Of a stretch of DNA of 64,000 nucleotides, positions 17,037 through 25,146 are shown piece after piece (the stretch's first letter is position 1; each line of letters starts with the position of its first letter). Source of the stretch: Azophilus sp965220835. Its GTDB lineage: Bacteria > Pseudomonadota > Gammaproteobacteria > Pseudomonadales > Azotimanducaceae. Below the pieces are notes generated by a model. It was not told the origin of the DNA. It saw only the letters and a program-made list of their open reading frames with translations, and did not search any database. The position numbers and the translations under genes were made by a program. Location of the stretch: positions 496,001 through 560,000 of the forward strand of contig OZ244842.1 in the NCBI GenBank assembly GCA_965220835.1, given 5' to 3'.

Positions 17037-17666
17037 ATGTCCAACGATTCCATTGATCTGGCGAGTGTTGATCAGGTGCTGGCCACCGCCCGTTCGGTGC
17101 GCCGCCGGCTGGACTTCGAACGTCCCGTGGCGCAGGCGGAGATTCTGGACTGCATCAACATCGCCACCCAGGCGCCCACCGGCTTGGGCGGCGAAAGCTG
17201 GCGCTTCGTGGTGGTGACGGACCGGGCGGTCAAGCGCCGTCTGGCGGCGCTGTACCAACAGGCGCTGGAGGAACTGGTGGTCGCCCGCGGCGTGGAGATC
17301 AAGCCCACCCAACAGGCGCTGGTCGCCCGCCTGCATGAGATTCCGGCGATGATCCTGGTCTGCAACCTGGGCTTGCCGCCAGACATGGGCGTGGCCGGGC
17401 AGGTGGGCTACTTCGGCTCCATCCTGCCGGCCGCTTGGTCTTTGATGCTGGCGCTGCGGGCCAGGGGCATCGGCGCCACCTGGACTTCGTTGCTGGCTGC
17501 CCGCCAGGCGGAAGTGGCGGCGGTGGTGGAATTGCCCGAAGATGCCCTGCTGACCGTGATGCTGCCCATCGCCTACACCAAGGGGGCGAACCTAAAACCC
17601 GCAAAACGACTTGATGCCCGGGACGTGACCTTCGCGGATCGGTGGGGTCGAAAACTGCCCGAGTGA
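17037..17666 (+). CDS. nitroreductase-family FMN oxidoreductase
   Basis: 209 residues. The start is the ATG at 17037, after AAAGGCGGGGAG. FMN-binding marks are ARSVRRRLDFERPV (Arg-x-Arg phosphate contact), APTGLGGESWRFVVVTD, and GIGATWTSLLAAR with LPEDALLTVMLPIAY near the C-terminus. Such homodimeric enzymes use NAD(P)H and FMN to reduce nitro groups, quinones or enones. It lies 17 bp after the sterol reductase gene, so the two are probably one transcript and may act on related unsaturated substrates. The 3' end meets LigE convergently. Confidence 0.88.
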   Translation: MSNDSIDLASVDQVLATARSVRRRLDFERPVAQAEILDCINIATQAPTGLGGESWRFVVVTDRAVKRRLAALYQQALEELVVARGVEIKPTQQALVARLHEIPAMILVCNLGLPPDMGVAGQVGYFGSILPAAWSLMLALRARGIGATWTSLLAARQAEVAAVVELPEDALLTVMLPIAYTKGANLKPAKRLDARDVTFADRWGRKLPE

Positions 17667-17722
17667 CAGCGCTCAAGGCTTGGCTTACCGTTGAACCGGC
17701 GAGCCCGCAGTGCGAGTTGATT

Positions 17723-17763
17723 AACCATGAAATCTCGGTGTCTATCGCCGAGATTTCATGGTT
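17723..17763. terminator. perfect 16-bp hairpin between convergent genes
   Basis: AACCATGAAATCTCGG (17723-17738) and its exact complement (17748-17763) flank a nine-base loop. It lies between the 3' ends of the nitroreductase and ligE genes, where a bidirectional terminator is expected. No T-tract follows, so it may instead be a repeat or RNA-stabilising structure. Confidence 0.6.
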
Positions 17764-17803
17764 GATGGGTGGCTTGCAGCGGTAGATTCTGAACCGGCAC
17801 CAG

Positions 17804-18643
17804 TCAGTCACGGCGGACGCGCATGAAGCTTGCGAAGCGGGGAACGCCCTTGGCGGTGGTGCCGAAGTGCTTGTAGGTCACCGTGGCTCCGATCGGCGGC
17901 GGATTGCGTCGGTCCGCTTCGGTGAGGCCGGTGCCCAGTTTGAACCGTTGGCCGTCCGGCATTTCCACCAGCAGCGAACCCAGCATGCCCCGATACTTGC
18001 CCTGGCCCGGCAGGTGGGCAACGACGATGGCTTCGGCGTCTTGGTAGGTCTTGAGCTTGAGAAGATCGTCGCTGCGGCCCGGCCTGTGCAGGGACCGGCC
18101 GTCGCGCAGCATCAAGCCCTCGCCACCCTCGGCAGTGACCTGCTCCAAGATCGCCATCAGTTCGGCTTCGCTGGCGGCACGAAACTGCTCGACCATGGCA
18201 ATGTGCGGCGAAGGCGCGGGCACCAAGATCTGCCGCAATTGCTTTAGGCGGTCATCGAAGGGCGTCCTCGGCTCCGGTAGGTCGAAAACCATGAAGCGAA
18301 TGCGCCGCCACGCTGCATCGTCCGGAGTTTGCCGACGCACGGCGCCGGACAGGCGCTCGAACGTGCCGCGGCCCATCCACAGTTCGCCATCGAGCGCTTG
18401 AGCGGGGAAGCCTTCGGTGAACCACGCCGGCGGGTTGAAGCGGTTGCCGCGCCGGGAGTATAGCGCTTTGCCGTCCCACAGGGCACGCACCCCGTCGAGC
18501 TTTTCGCTGACCCAGTAGCGGCGTAGGTCAAGGCCGCCTTGGTAGACGTTGGCAAGCGAAGGAGTCGGGCTGCTGGTGCGGACATCCGCAGCGAGCGACA
18601 GCCCGGCCAACAAGCAGCAAACGAGAATTGCGTAGCGGGACAT
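17804..18643 (-). CDS. ligE: ATP-dependent DNA ligase, periplasmic Lig E type
   Basis: 279 residues with an N-terminal signal peptide (MSRYAILVCCLLAGLSLAA). The adenylation motif I is SEKLDGVRA (Lys48 is the nucleotidyl acceptor); YSRRGNRFNPP, LDGELWMGRG, and EGLMLRDG follow as further nucleotidyltransferase motifs, and LLKLKTYQDAEAIVV is motif V. The small OB domain ends the protein; there is no DNA-binding domain, the minimal layout of Lig E. In Neisseria and Vibrio relatives this secreted ligase seals nicks in extracellular or incoming DNA, supporting uptake or biofilm. Here no competence gene is adjacent. Confidence 0.9.
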   Translation of the reverse strand: MSRYAILVCCLLAGLSLAADVRTSSPTPSLANVYQGGLDLRRYWVSEKLDGVRALWDGKALYSRRGNRFNPPAWFTEGFPAQALDGELWMGRGTFERLSGAVRRQTPDDAAWRRIRFMVFDLPEPRTPFDDRLKQLRQILVPAPSPHIAMVEQFRAASEAELMAILEQVTAEGGEGLMLRDGRSLHRPGRSDDLLKLKTYQDAEAIVVAHLPGQGKYRGMLGSLLVEMPDGQRFKLGTGLTEADRRNPPPIGATVTYKHFGTTAKGVPRFASFMRVRRD

Positions 18644-18941
18644 CGCGGCATCTTCCGGTGATCGAAAGGCTCACTTTGAGGGGCCGGGCATCGGAAAAGA
18701 AGGGGAAAACAGCCCGAAGGGGTGTAGGAGATTCGCCCGGCGTGGGCTCGAGGGGGAAGCGCTCTTGGCGGCGCTTTTGTGCAACCTACTTTGCTGTGGC
18801 AAGTGTTTGTAGTGTGGCTGTTGCAAGTGTTTCGTGCAACGTTGCTGCCTGGGGCGACCGGGTTCAAGCTTTGCCGAGCGCCACGATTGCGGTGCCATCG
18901 GCAATGTTGTGGTCACTCGCGCTGGGCGGGAGGGGATGGTG

Positions 18942-20528
18942 TCACGGTCCGGCTCTATGGATCAGCGACAGCACCGAGCGTGCTCGACTCATTGCGACGT
19001 AGTGAGCAGCCGAGCCACCTCTGTGTTCGTCAGGCGCGGGAAGATCAATCACGATGATTGATTCGTTTTCCAATCCCTTGAACTGGTCAATGCGAGCGAA
19101 TCCAACTTTGTCACCCGAAGTGCGGCGCATCGAGTACTCGTCCAAGCGTCTGATTCGGCCGGCTGCTTCCGAGGAAATCTCAGCCAAACAGGACTCGCCA
19201 TAGTCAAACGGTGACAGGACAGTCACTGATCCGGGTGCCAATCCGCCAACATCCACAAGTTCGCTGATTTCGCGAGCAACACAGGCTGCGGCATCTTTCC
19301 GGCTGCCAGCGCTGTGTTGACGGACCTCGGGCCCGCTGCCGGCGCTACGTGTGCCGAGGTCGGCGCCCAGCGCGTCTTGGATCCACTCAAGGATGGTTCT
19401 GGTGTTCCGACAATTGATGCGGAGTGGCATCCGCACCGGATCAAGGCTTTCCAGATAATTCTTCGCCTGCTGGTCGAAGTCCGCGGTGAGAGACTGATTG
19501 TTGAGGTCGTGAAACCAACACCAACGCCCCGTATCCAGTCCGCCCGCCAGCGCCCTGTCCAGCGCTTCGAGGCTGTTGCCATCGAACAGGTCTTGACCCT
19601 CATCGACGATGAGTGCGTCGAACCTCTGCAATCCGGCCCGCTGGCGGTCCAGATGGAGGCCCCCAATGAGTGAGACGGTCAAACCGGGCATGGAAAGCCG
19701 CGACGCAAGAAAGTGCCTCAGCCATGCGGACCGGCATACCAAGGCGACCTTCAAGCCGCTATCGGCCCAGCGGCGGGCGAGCCGTTCGGCCAAAAACGTC
19801 TTGCCGGTTCCAGCACCGCCCGAACAGAGGACGCGGGGATTCGCCTCCGCCACGTCTGCCATCCGCATCTGATCCTCAGTCAGCCTTTCGATGCGTTGGC
19901 TGGCGTCTCGCACGCTGACGCGCAAAGGAACCGCTTCTTTGTTTTCACTTGCATCCACTTGCGGGCGGAGAAAACTGACGATCTGCGCTACGCTCCCATC
20001 ATCGAGTTGCTTACCGGGCTGTCCCCGTGCTTGCCAGTACTCGAACAGGCCCTGAAGCCACCCCGCCATATCCCGGCTTCCACGCCGGTCGGCGAGCATT
20101 GGGCGCTCCCACTCCGCGCCGACTTCATGCCAATCGCAGTCCGGGAAAAGCACGCCGTAGCCAGTTGTCACTGGGTCGAGTAAGCTGGTCGGGAGGCCTG
20201 AGTCCAGAGTGGCCCTCAAGCCGCGCAGTGCCGTTTCCGCCTGTCGGAATGGGCCCTCTTGAGAGTGAGACACTTGGTCATTGCGGTCCCGATACTCCCA
20301 GACACCCTCACGACATGCCACTCTTCCACCTTTGACTTCAAGCACATAGAGACCTTCGGGGCCGCAAATGGCAAAGTCGATTTCTGGAAATCGCTTGTAC
20401 GGGTGGTTTGTTGGCTTGAGCGAGTGAAGGGCGACAAAGCGGTCGCTTAAGGCGAGACGGAGCCGCTCGAAAATCAGCTTTTCCGCCTGGCTACCCGTTG
20501 CGTAGGGAGACTTCGGCACCATGCGCAT
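18942..20528 (-). CDS. NERD nuclease-domain / superfamily 1 helicase fusion
   Basis: 528 residues. Residues ~10-110 are a NERD domain, a PD-(D/E)XK-like nuclease: EIDFAICGPEGL (Asp51) and YVLEVKGG (Glu64, Lys66). The rest is a UvrD/Rep-like helicase: P-loop CSGGAGTGKTFLAERLARR (~235-253), Walker B FDALIVDEGQDLFDG, motif IV-like LRINCRNTRTILEWI, then GFARIDQFKGLENESIIVID and AAHYVAMSRARSVLSLI as motifs V and VI. It is last gene of the DrmAB-like operon, 8 bp after the 529-residue protein. Single-chain nuclease-helicases of this general layout take part in phage defence (for example Nhi). Two ATGs, 20528 and 20522, can start it. Confidence 0.9.
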   Translation of the reverse strand: MRMVPKSPYATGSQAEKLIFERLRLALSDRFVALHSLKPTNHPYKRFPEIDFAICGPEGLYVLEVKGGRVACREGVWEYRDRNDQVSHSQEGPFRQAETALRGLRATLDSGLPTSLLDPVTTGYGVLFPDCDWHEVGAEWERPMLADRRGSRDMAGWLQGLFEYWQARGQPGKQLDDGSVAQIVSFLRPQVDASENKEAVPLRVSVRDASQRIERLTEDQMRMADVAEANPRVLCSGGAGTGKTFLAERLARRWADSGLKVALVCRSAWLRHFLASRLSMPGLTVSLIGGLHLDRQRAGLQRFDALIVDEGQDLFDGNSLEALDRALAGGLDTGRWCWFHDLNNQSLTADFDQQAKNYLESLDPVRMPLRINCRNTRTILEWIQDALGADLGTRSAGSGPEVRQHSAGSRKDAAACVAREISELVDVGGLAPGSVTVLSPFDYGESCLAEISSEAAGRIRRLDEYSMRRTSGDKVGFARIDQFKGLENESIIVIDLPAPDEHRGGSAAHYVAMSRARSVLSLIHRAGP

Positions 20529-20536
20529 GAGGATCC

Positions 20537-22126
20537 TCAGCGCTCTAGTATTTTGCGGATAGTGGCTTCAAGTCTATTGTCTAGGCGGGCCTTTGCCAGC
20601 AACTCGAGAAACTGGTCAGAGTCGACTTCCGGGCGAATGCCCGGCTCCCCGGGGTGTTCAATCTGCGCCGAACCGCCTTTGACGATGAGCTTGTATTCAC
20701 CGGTACGCAGACTGATGCGGGTGCGGATGCAATTCCACTTTTGTGCCCTGGCAAGTTCCAACGCAGCCCGGTTTTCATCGGCTTGCCATCCTGAGCCTTC
20801 ACCGAACAACTCTCGTAGTGAGGAAATTCTCGGAGGAGCTTCGCCCAGATCGAGCCCGGACTGGGCGATGCAGTGGGATAGCTGCGCCATGCGATGGGAA
20901 ACCGCATCGGCAAGTGGCCGGCCTTCTCGGAGTTGCAGAGGTAGCTTCAGCCAACCGTCGCGCGCCCCGAACAGGATTGCGGCGGCGAGCCAATCCGCCT
21001 CGGTCAGGAGTTCGCTCTGATAGTCAAGAAGTTCTACGCAATTGCGCCGGAGGAAGAGCAGGATCAACGCACGCGCAAGCGGCGTGTCATGGCGTTCAAA
21101 CAGCTCACTAGCCGTTGCACTGCCGAGGCCTGTCAAGGAAACCAGCGTGTCGTGCAGCTTGCCGACCCCCGCCCGTAACCGCGGATTGAGGTCCGCACCG
21201 CTCCTTGCGAGATTGTCTATCAAAAGGCCTTCAACGTTTTCGACTTCGCCAGCTTTGCGCCAATTGACGATCTGCTGGACAGAGCTCCAGAAGAGTGTCG
21301 CCTGGGATCTCTTTTGCAGGTCTATTCGACTCGTGGCTGGTTTGTCTGTTGGAGGCGATCGAACCTCGACCCGACCGTCTGTGATCCAAGCCCCAAGATG
21401 GGCGAGAATTGGATATTCTTCCAGCGTGAACGGCACGCGCACTCTAGGTTCGAATGCAGTTCGATAGGCTTCAACCGCACACTCACCGAAGTTTGCGAGA
21501 AGCCGCAACATAGCCATGACGCCGCCTAGCGCAAGGGGAGCCTGAACCGGGGCATCTCGCTCTGCGGGCCCCGTGTCACATGGCCAAGGTGATTGGGTTG
21601 ACTTGGCAAACAGTGGTTTGCTTGTTCTGCATCGGTAGTCCTTCAACGGAACATTGCCAAACTCCTTGGCTTCCGCCTCGCAGGCCCGTTTGTCATCAGA
21701 TGTCGCAAAGATAATGGACAAGATGCGCGAAGTGGGTAGAGGGGCTGGCAAGAACAGTGCCTGGGTCGCCCCTTCAAGGGATTCGGGCAGTCGGAATTCC
21801 TGACACCCGCGGTCGCCGAAAGCCATTGCTGGCCCCGCTAATCCGCTGAGCCGGAATTCGACGATCACCGGTTTTAGGTGCGCGGCTTCTCGGATGGACA
21901 ATTCGATCGCCTTCCGAGGCACTTTGTCGATAAAGAACGGAATCCACCCTGGAAATTCGCCAAGGGTGTCGTGGAAGTACTTGGCCCCAAACCCGGTGGA
22001 AGGAAGCACAAGCCCTGCTGCGAGCATGTACATTAAATTGAGGTGATTGGTCACCAAAAGGCCCGATTCGGGCGCTTCCGTATGGACTGTTGCGTCCGGG
22101 GACTCGAACAACTCCGCGGTGGTCAC
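20537..22126 (-). CDS. unknown 529-residue protein of the DrmAB-like operon
   Basis: 529 residues from a GTG that directly abuts the TAA of the upstream helicase gene. I do not recognise a domain. The N-terminal ~60 residues (LVTNHLNLMYMLAAGLVLPS) form a short hydrophobic helix region, followed by mixed alpha/beta sequence to about residue 220, a helical middle (FWSSVQQIVNWRKAGEVENV, LARALILLFLRRNCVELLDY) and a C-terminal segment with strand-like RISLRTGEYKLIVKGG and FLELLAKARLDNRLEATIRK. There is no P-loop and no clear nuclease triad. Its place inside a tightly coupled defence-like operon suggests a sensor, adaptor or effector specific to this system. Function not assigned. Confidence 0.75.
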   Translation of the reverse strand: MTTAELFESPDATVHTEAPESGLLVTNHLNLMYMLAAGLVLPSTGFGAKYFHDTLGEFPGWIPFFIDKVPRKAIELSIREAAHLKPVIVEFRLSGLAGPAMAFGDRGCQEFRLPESLEGATQALFLPAPLPTSRILSIIFATSDDKRACEAEAKEFGNVPLKDYRCRTSKPLFAKSTQSPWPCDTGPAERDAPVQAPLALGGVMAMLRLLANFGECAVEAYRTAFEPRVRVPFTLEEYPILAHLGAWITDGRVEVRSPPTDKPATSRIDLQKRSQATLFWSSVQQIVNWRKAGEVENVEGLLIDNLARSGADLNPRLRAGVGKLHDTLVSLTGLGSATASELFERHDTPLARALILLFLRRNCVELLDYQSELLTEADWLAAAILFGARDGWLKLPLQLREGRPLADAVSHRMAQLSHCIAQSGLDLGEAPPRISSLRELFGEGSGWQADENRAALELARAQKWNCIRTRISLRTGEYKLIVKGGSAQIEHPGEPGIRPEVDSDQFLELLAKARLDNRLEATIRKILER

Positions 22127-23290
22127 TTAAATTTCCTCGCGTCGCAGTATCGTTTGGTCTGTTGGAAGTATGTTCTCGACCCTTTTGCTTCCATCACGCT
22201 TCATAAGCATGAACACCCTTTCCCTTGCCCTCGCAACCATGACGTAAAACAGACGCTTAGCGACATCCGGATCGCCGTCTGGGATCCAATGTTCATTGAT
22301 ATCCGCTAGCACCACAGTATCAAATTCGAGCCCTTTGCATGCTTGTGCGTTGATTATGAGGATTCCGCCTTCGTCAAATGCCACTTCGGAATGGTGGCCG
22401 CCGTGGAAGGTTCCGATGGTCGCTCTTGGGTTGTCCAATCGTACGTCAGCGGATTTCAACGCTTTGTGGTACTGCTCCCGCACTTGGTTGTTTGGCGTAA
22501 TGACCCCGATGAGTTGTTGGGGGTCGCGGTCGGCCAACCGTAGTAGACCCTGCGCGACCGATTGCTTCTTTTCGTCCCCATAGACATAAAGCACAGGCAC
22601 GGTGCCTTGCGAGGACGCCGGTGGTTCAACGGGCGGGCTGGCAGGATCACCCGTATAGAATTCTCTCGCCAATCGCGCCACTTGGTGGTTGTTCCTGTAG
22701 TTCTGTATGAGTTCGATGACTTTTCGGGCTTCGATGGCGAGGCAATCTTGGATATCCTTGCGGCTGCTGTTTGCCTCAGTAATCTGCTGATTTTGGTCGG
22801 CGACCACGAAGAAGCGGTCAAACCCGAGACTGGTGAGCGCATTGTAGAATTCCGGTGGCATATCCTGTCCCTCGTCAATCACCAGAAACGGCAACTGCCG
22901 AGTTTCGTTGCGGGGCATCGCCTCGATGATCGAATCAACGCTCGCCCAATCAATGGGCTGGTAGCCTTGGTTGTTGGCATCAAGCTTGGGAATGGACTGA
23001 CCTGTGAGTTCCTCAAACAGCCTCCGAAACCAACCATCCCAAGTCGAGCTTGCAAAATCCTTGCCGAACAGCTGGCTGTTTGCCCGGTTTAGAAGATGGT
23101 TGAACACGAGGAAGACGTATTCGTCACCCTCCCGCTGGTGGCGCCGGGCTCGGATCAGAGCAACCACGGACTTGCCCGTTCCCGGCCCTCCCACAATTAG
23201 ATATTGGCCCTCCTTGGGCAGGGCGCGGACCGCTTCCTGTTCCTTGCTGAGATCTTGGATGCCCGGCAATTCGAACGTACGCTTGGCCAT
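22127..23290 (-). CDS. UvrD-like superfamily 1 helicase / AAA protein
   Basis: 387 residues. The start at 23290 (MAKRTFELPGIQDLSKEQ) is set by its overlap with the TAA of the DrmB-like gene (TAATG). P-loop: LIVGGPGTGKSVVAL (residues 31-45); Walker B: LPFLVIDEGQDMPPEF (~141-156); motif III: FFVVADQNQQIT; motif IV: NYRNNHQVARL; motif V: AQACKGLEFDTVVLADIN; motif VI: RLFYVMVARARERVFM. It is a short SF1 helicase with no nuclease domain. It shares motif style with the NERD-helicase two genes on, so the operon carries two different SF1 motors beside the DrmA helicase. Confidence 0.9.
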   Translation of the reverse strand: MAKRTFELPGIQDLSKEQEAVRALPKEGQYLIVGGPGTGKSVVALIRARRHQREGDEYVFLVFNHLLNRANSQLFGKDFASSTWDGWFRRLFEELTGQSIPKLDANNQGYQPIDWASVDSIIEAMPRNETRQLPFLVIDEGQDMPPEFYNALTSLGFDRFFVVADQNQQITEANSSRKDIQDCLAIEARKVIELIQNYRNNHQVARLAREFYTGDPASPPVEPPASSQGTVPVLYVYGDEKKQSVAQGLLRLADRDPQQLIGVITPNNQVREQYHKALKSADVRLDNPRATIGTFHGGHHSEVAFDEGGILIINAQACKGLEFDTVVLADINEHWIPDGDPDVAKRLFYVMVARARERVFMLMKRDGSKRVENILPTDQTILRREEI

Positions 23291-25146
23291 TAGCCGTAGG
23301 CCGCCGCAAATCCGAGATATGGCGGAATGTCGGGCATCGCGCCCTTTACAAATGTGCGGTCCAATAGCACATTGCCGAAACTGCAGCTTGTTTCGGGAAC
23401 CAAAACGCAGGCGTGGCAGGCGGCTCGGTTCAATAGGTCGGGCCCATGCCCTTCCTGCTCCGCGCATACAGGGTCAAGCGAACACCAGGCCGCGGCTTCG
23501 AATGCCCCCGTCAGCAGTCTGAGGAAGCTCTCGGGTTGCGCAAGTTCCATCAGCCCTCCCAGAGAGCCCTCTTCATCCGGCACTGCAACGTAAATTAGAA
23601 TGCCTGCCATGCTCTTGCCACCGGTCTGGCAATAGATGCGCTCCTTGAGAGAGGCGGCCGGATAACCTGCCTCCGCGTCGAGCTGACGAATCAGCAAATG
23701 GGCGAGCGTGTGACAAAGCAGAAAGCGTGGAGAGACCTCTACTTCCAATGCGTTCTGTTCGTTGCGCTTCACATAACGCTCGGCGAATGCGCGAGCACGA
23801 TTGCGCACACGCTCATCTTCCTCCCAAAGCTGTAGGTGAGCCTCGTCGAGAGTGAAGAAGATGCCCTCGCCGTACATTTCGAGTGCTGGCAGCCAATTGC
23901 ATTCGCCGGTCAGATCAGGTGGCACGAGCCGTTCACCGCCAGCGCGCCGAAATCCCTTCAGCACCATGATTTCCTTCAATCTGTTGACTGCTACCAATCG
24001 ATTAATCGCTCCAACCGTCTGTCGCGCCACTTCGGATTCCGTAGTGCCGCCGAGCCCGTTCCAAGCATCGGTGTGATGTTCAGTGACGAAATCCTCATCC
24101 TCCCCGAGATCTGGAATGACTTCGATCAGTGCATGGTACTCGTCGGCCAAGAGGTCGCTTGCCGTTACGGATTTGCCGTACAGGGGATAACCCCGTTTGA
24201 TTTCTTCGTTGGCCTCTTCAATGTCGGCGGGATTGCACCTGAACTCAGTCGCGAGTCGCTGAATAAGGCCTTTTCGCGCAAGCGGACTTTTGGCATTGCG
24301 AATGCGCTCTAAGCTCTTTGTGTTGCTGTAAAGGCGATCAGTGACCGTTCCCCGACGAATTCGTGACTCTGGCGGTATGATCAGTGCGGTTTGGGTTACG
24401 TGGGCATGCACTCGAACATCATTGATTTCCACGAGCAGAGCTAGTGCGTCGGGGGATTGTGTTGGCGGTACTCGAAACCAAGGTTGTTGCCATTCTCGAG
24501 GCGGATAAGCAACACGAGAAAATGCCCCCAATGAAAACGGGGTTGATGAATTGCAACGAGTGCAGCTAAGTCGACGGCCATTGTCGGTATCGAACAGTCG
24601 TAGATAGGGCCGACTCCAGTCAGGCCGGCATTGGAGATGTTCCGGGTTACGTGAGTCTCCGTGGGCGAGAGTGTGCCAGGGCACATCCGCCAGATGGCCG
24701 TCTTCGTGCACAAGTACCCAAGGAACCTGTTCTAAGGTGCCGCTACACCCTTGTCCTTCGCAAACTGCACTTTGGCGGGTGAGTTCGCCTTTGTGTACCG
24801 AGGTACCGCCGCTTTGGGTGCGTGTTTTGCGCCAAGGAGATGCATGCATCAATCCACAGTTGTTGCAGCGCATCCAAGTCGGGAACCTGAGCGCCGGAAT
24901 CCAACCGGTCACGGTCCCGTCTGTCTCAACAGCGCGCGGAGGAGTGCATAGGACCTGTTCTATTCCAAGTGCGCTTCGCACACGGTCCACGTACCTGATC
25001 TCTCGGTCCAAGGGGTCATTGTCTGGGGGATCCCAATTGCGAATGTCCTGCACGACCATTAGGCAGTCCGGGCCGCACACAATCGCGCCCACTGAGCAAT
25101 CACGCAGTAGATGAGAAAGTCGGACTGGTACCTGCGTTTCAGTCAA
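23290..25146 (-). CDS. drmB: DrmB-like DUF1998 protein
   Basis: 618 residues. The N-terminal part opens LSHLLRDCSVGAIVCGPDCL and contains zinc-finger-like pairs Cys94/Cys97 (RCNNCGLMHAS), Cys129/Cys134 (CEGQGC) and Cys195/Cys198 (CTRC). The C-terminal third carries the DUF1998 motif, CHTLAHLLIRQLDAEAGYPA followed by SLKERIYC. This is the architecture of DrmB, which in DISARM forms a complex with DrmA that loads on phage DNA. The start overlaps the DrmA-like stop by four bases (ATGA). Identification rests on domain pattern and the DrmA partner. Confidence 0.82.
   Translation of the reverse strand: MTETQVPVRLSHLLRDCSVGAIVCGPDCLMVVQDIRNWDPPDNDPLDREIRYVDRVRSALGIEQVLCTPPRAVETDGTVTGWIPALRFPTWMRCNNCGLMHASPWRKTRTQSGGTSVHKGELTRQSAVCEGQGCSGTLEQVPWVLVHEDGHLADVPWHTLAHGDSRNPEHLQCRPDWSRPYLRLFDTDNGRRLSCTRCNSSTPFSLGAFSRVAYPPREWQQPWFRVPPTQSPDALALLVEINDVRVHAHVTQTALIIPPESRIRRGTVTDRLYSNTKSLERIRNAKSPLARKGLIQRLATEFRCNPADIEEANEEIKRGYPLYGKSVTASDLLADEYHALIEVIPDLGEDEDFVTEHHTDAWNGLGGTTESEVARQTVGAINRLVAVNRLKEIMVLKGFRRAGGERLVPPDLTGECNWLPALEMYGEGIFFTLDEAHLQLWEEDERVRNRARAFAERYVKRNEQNALEVEVSPRFLLCHTLAHLLIRQLDAEAGYPAASLKERIYCQTGGKSMAGILIYVAVPDEEGSLGGLMELAQPESFLRLLTGAFEAAAWCSLDPVCAEQEGHGPDLLNRAACHACVLVPETSCSFGNVLLDRTFVKGAMPDIPPYLGFAAAYG

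Noticed and set aside
20537..22126. possible DarT-like ADP-ribosyltransferase N-terminus (LVTNHLNLMYMLAAGL)
   Set aside because: The resemblance is limited to a short stretch and no catalytic Glu or NAD-binding pattern could be located.
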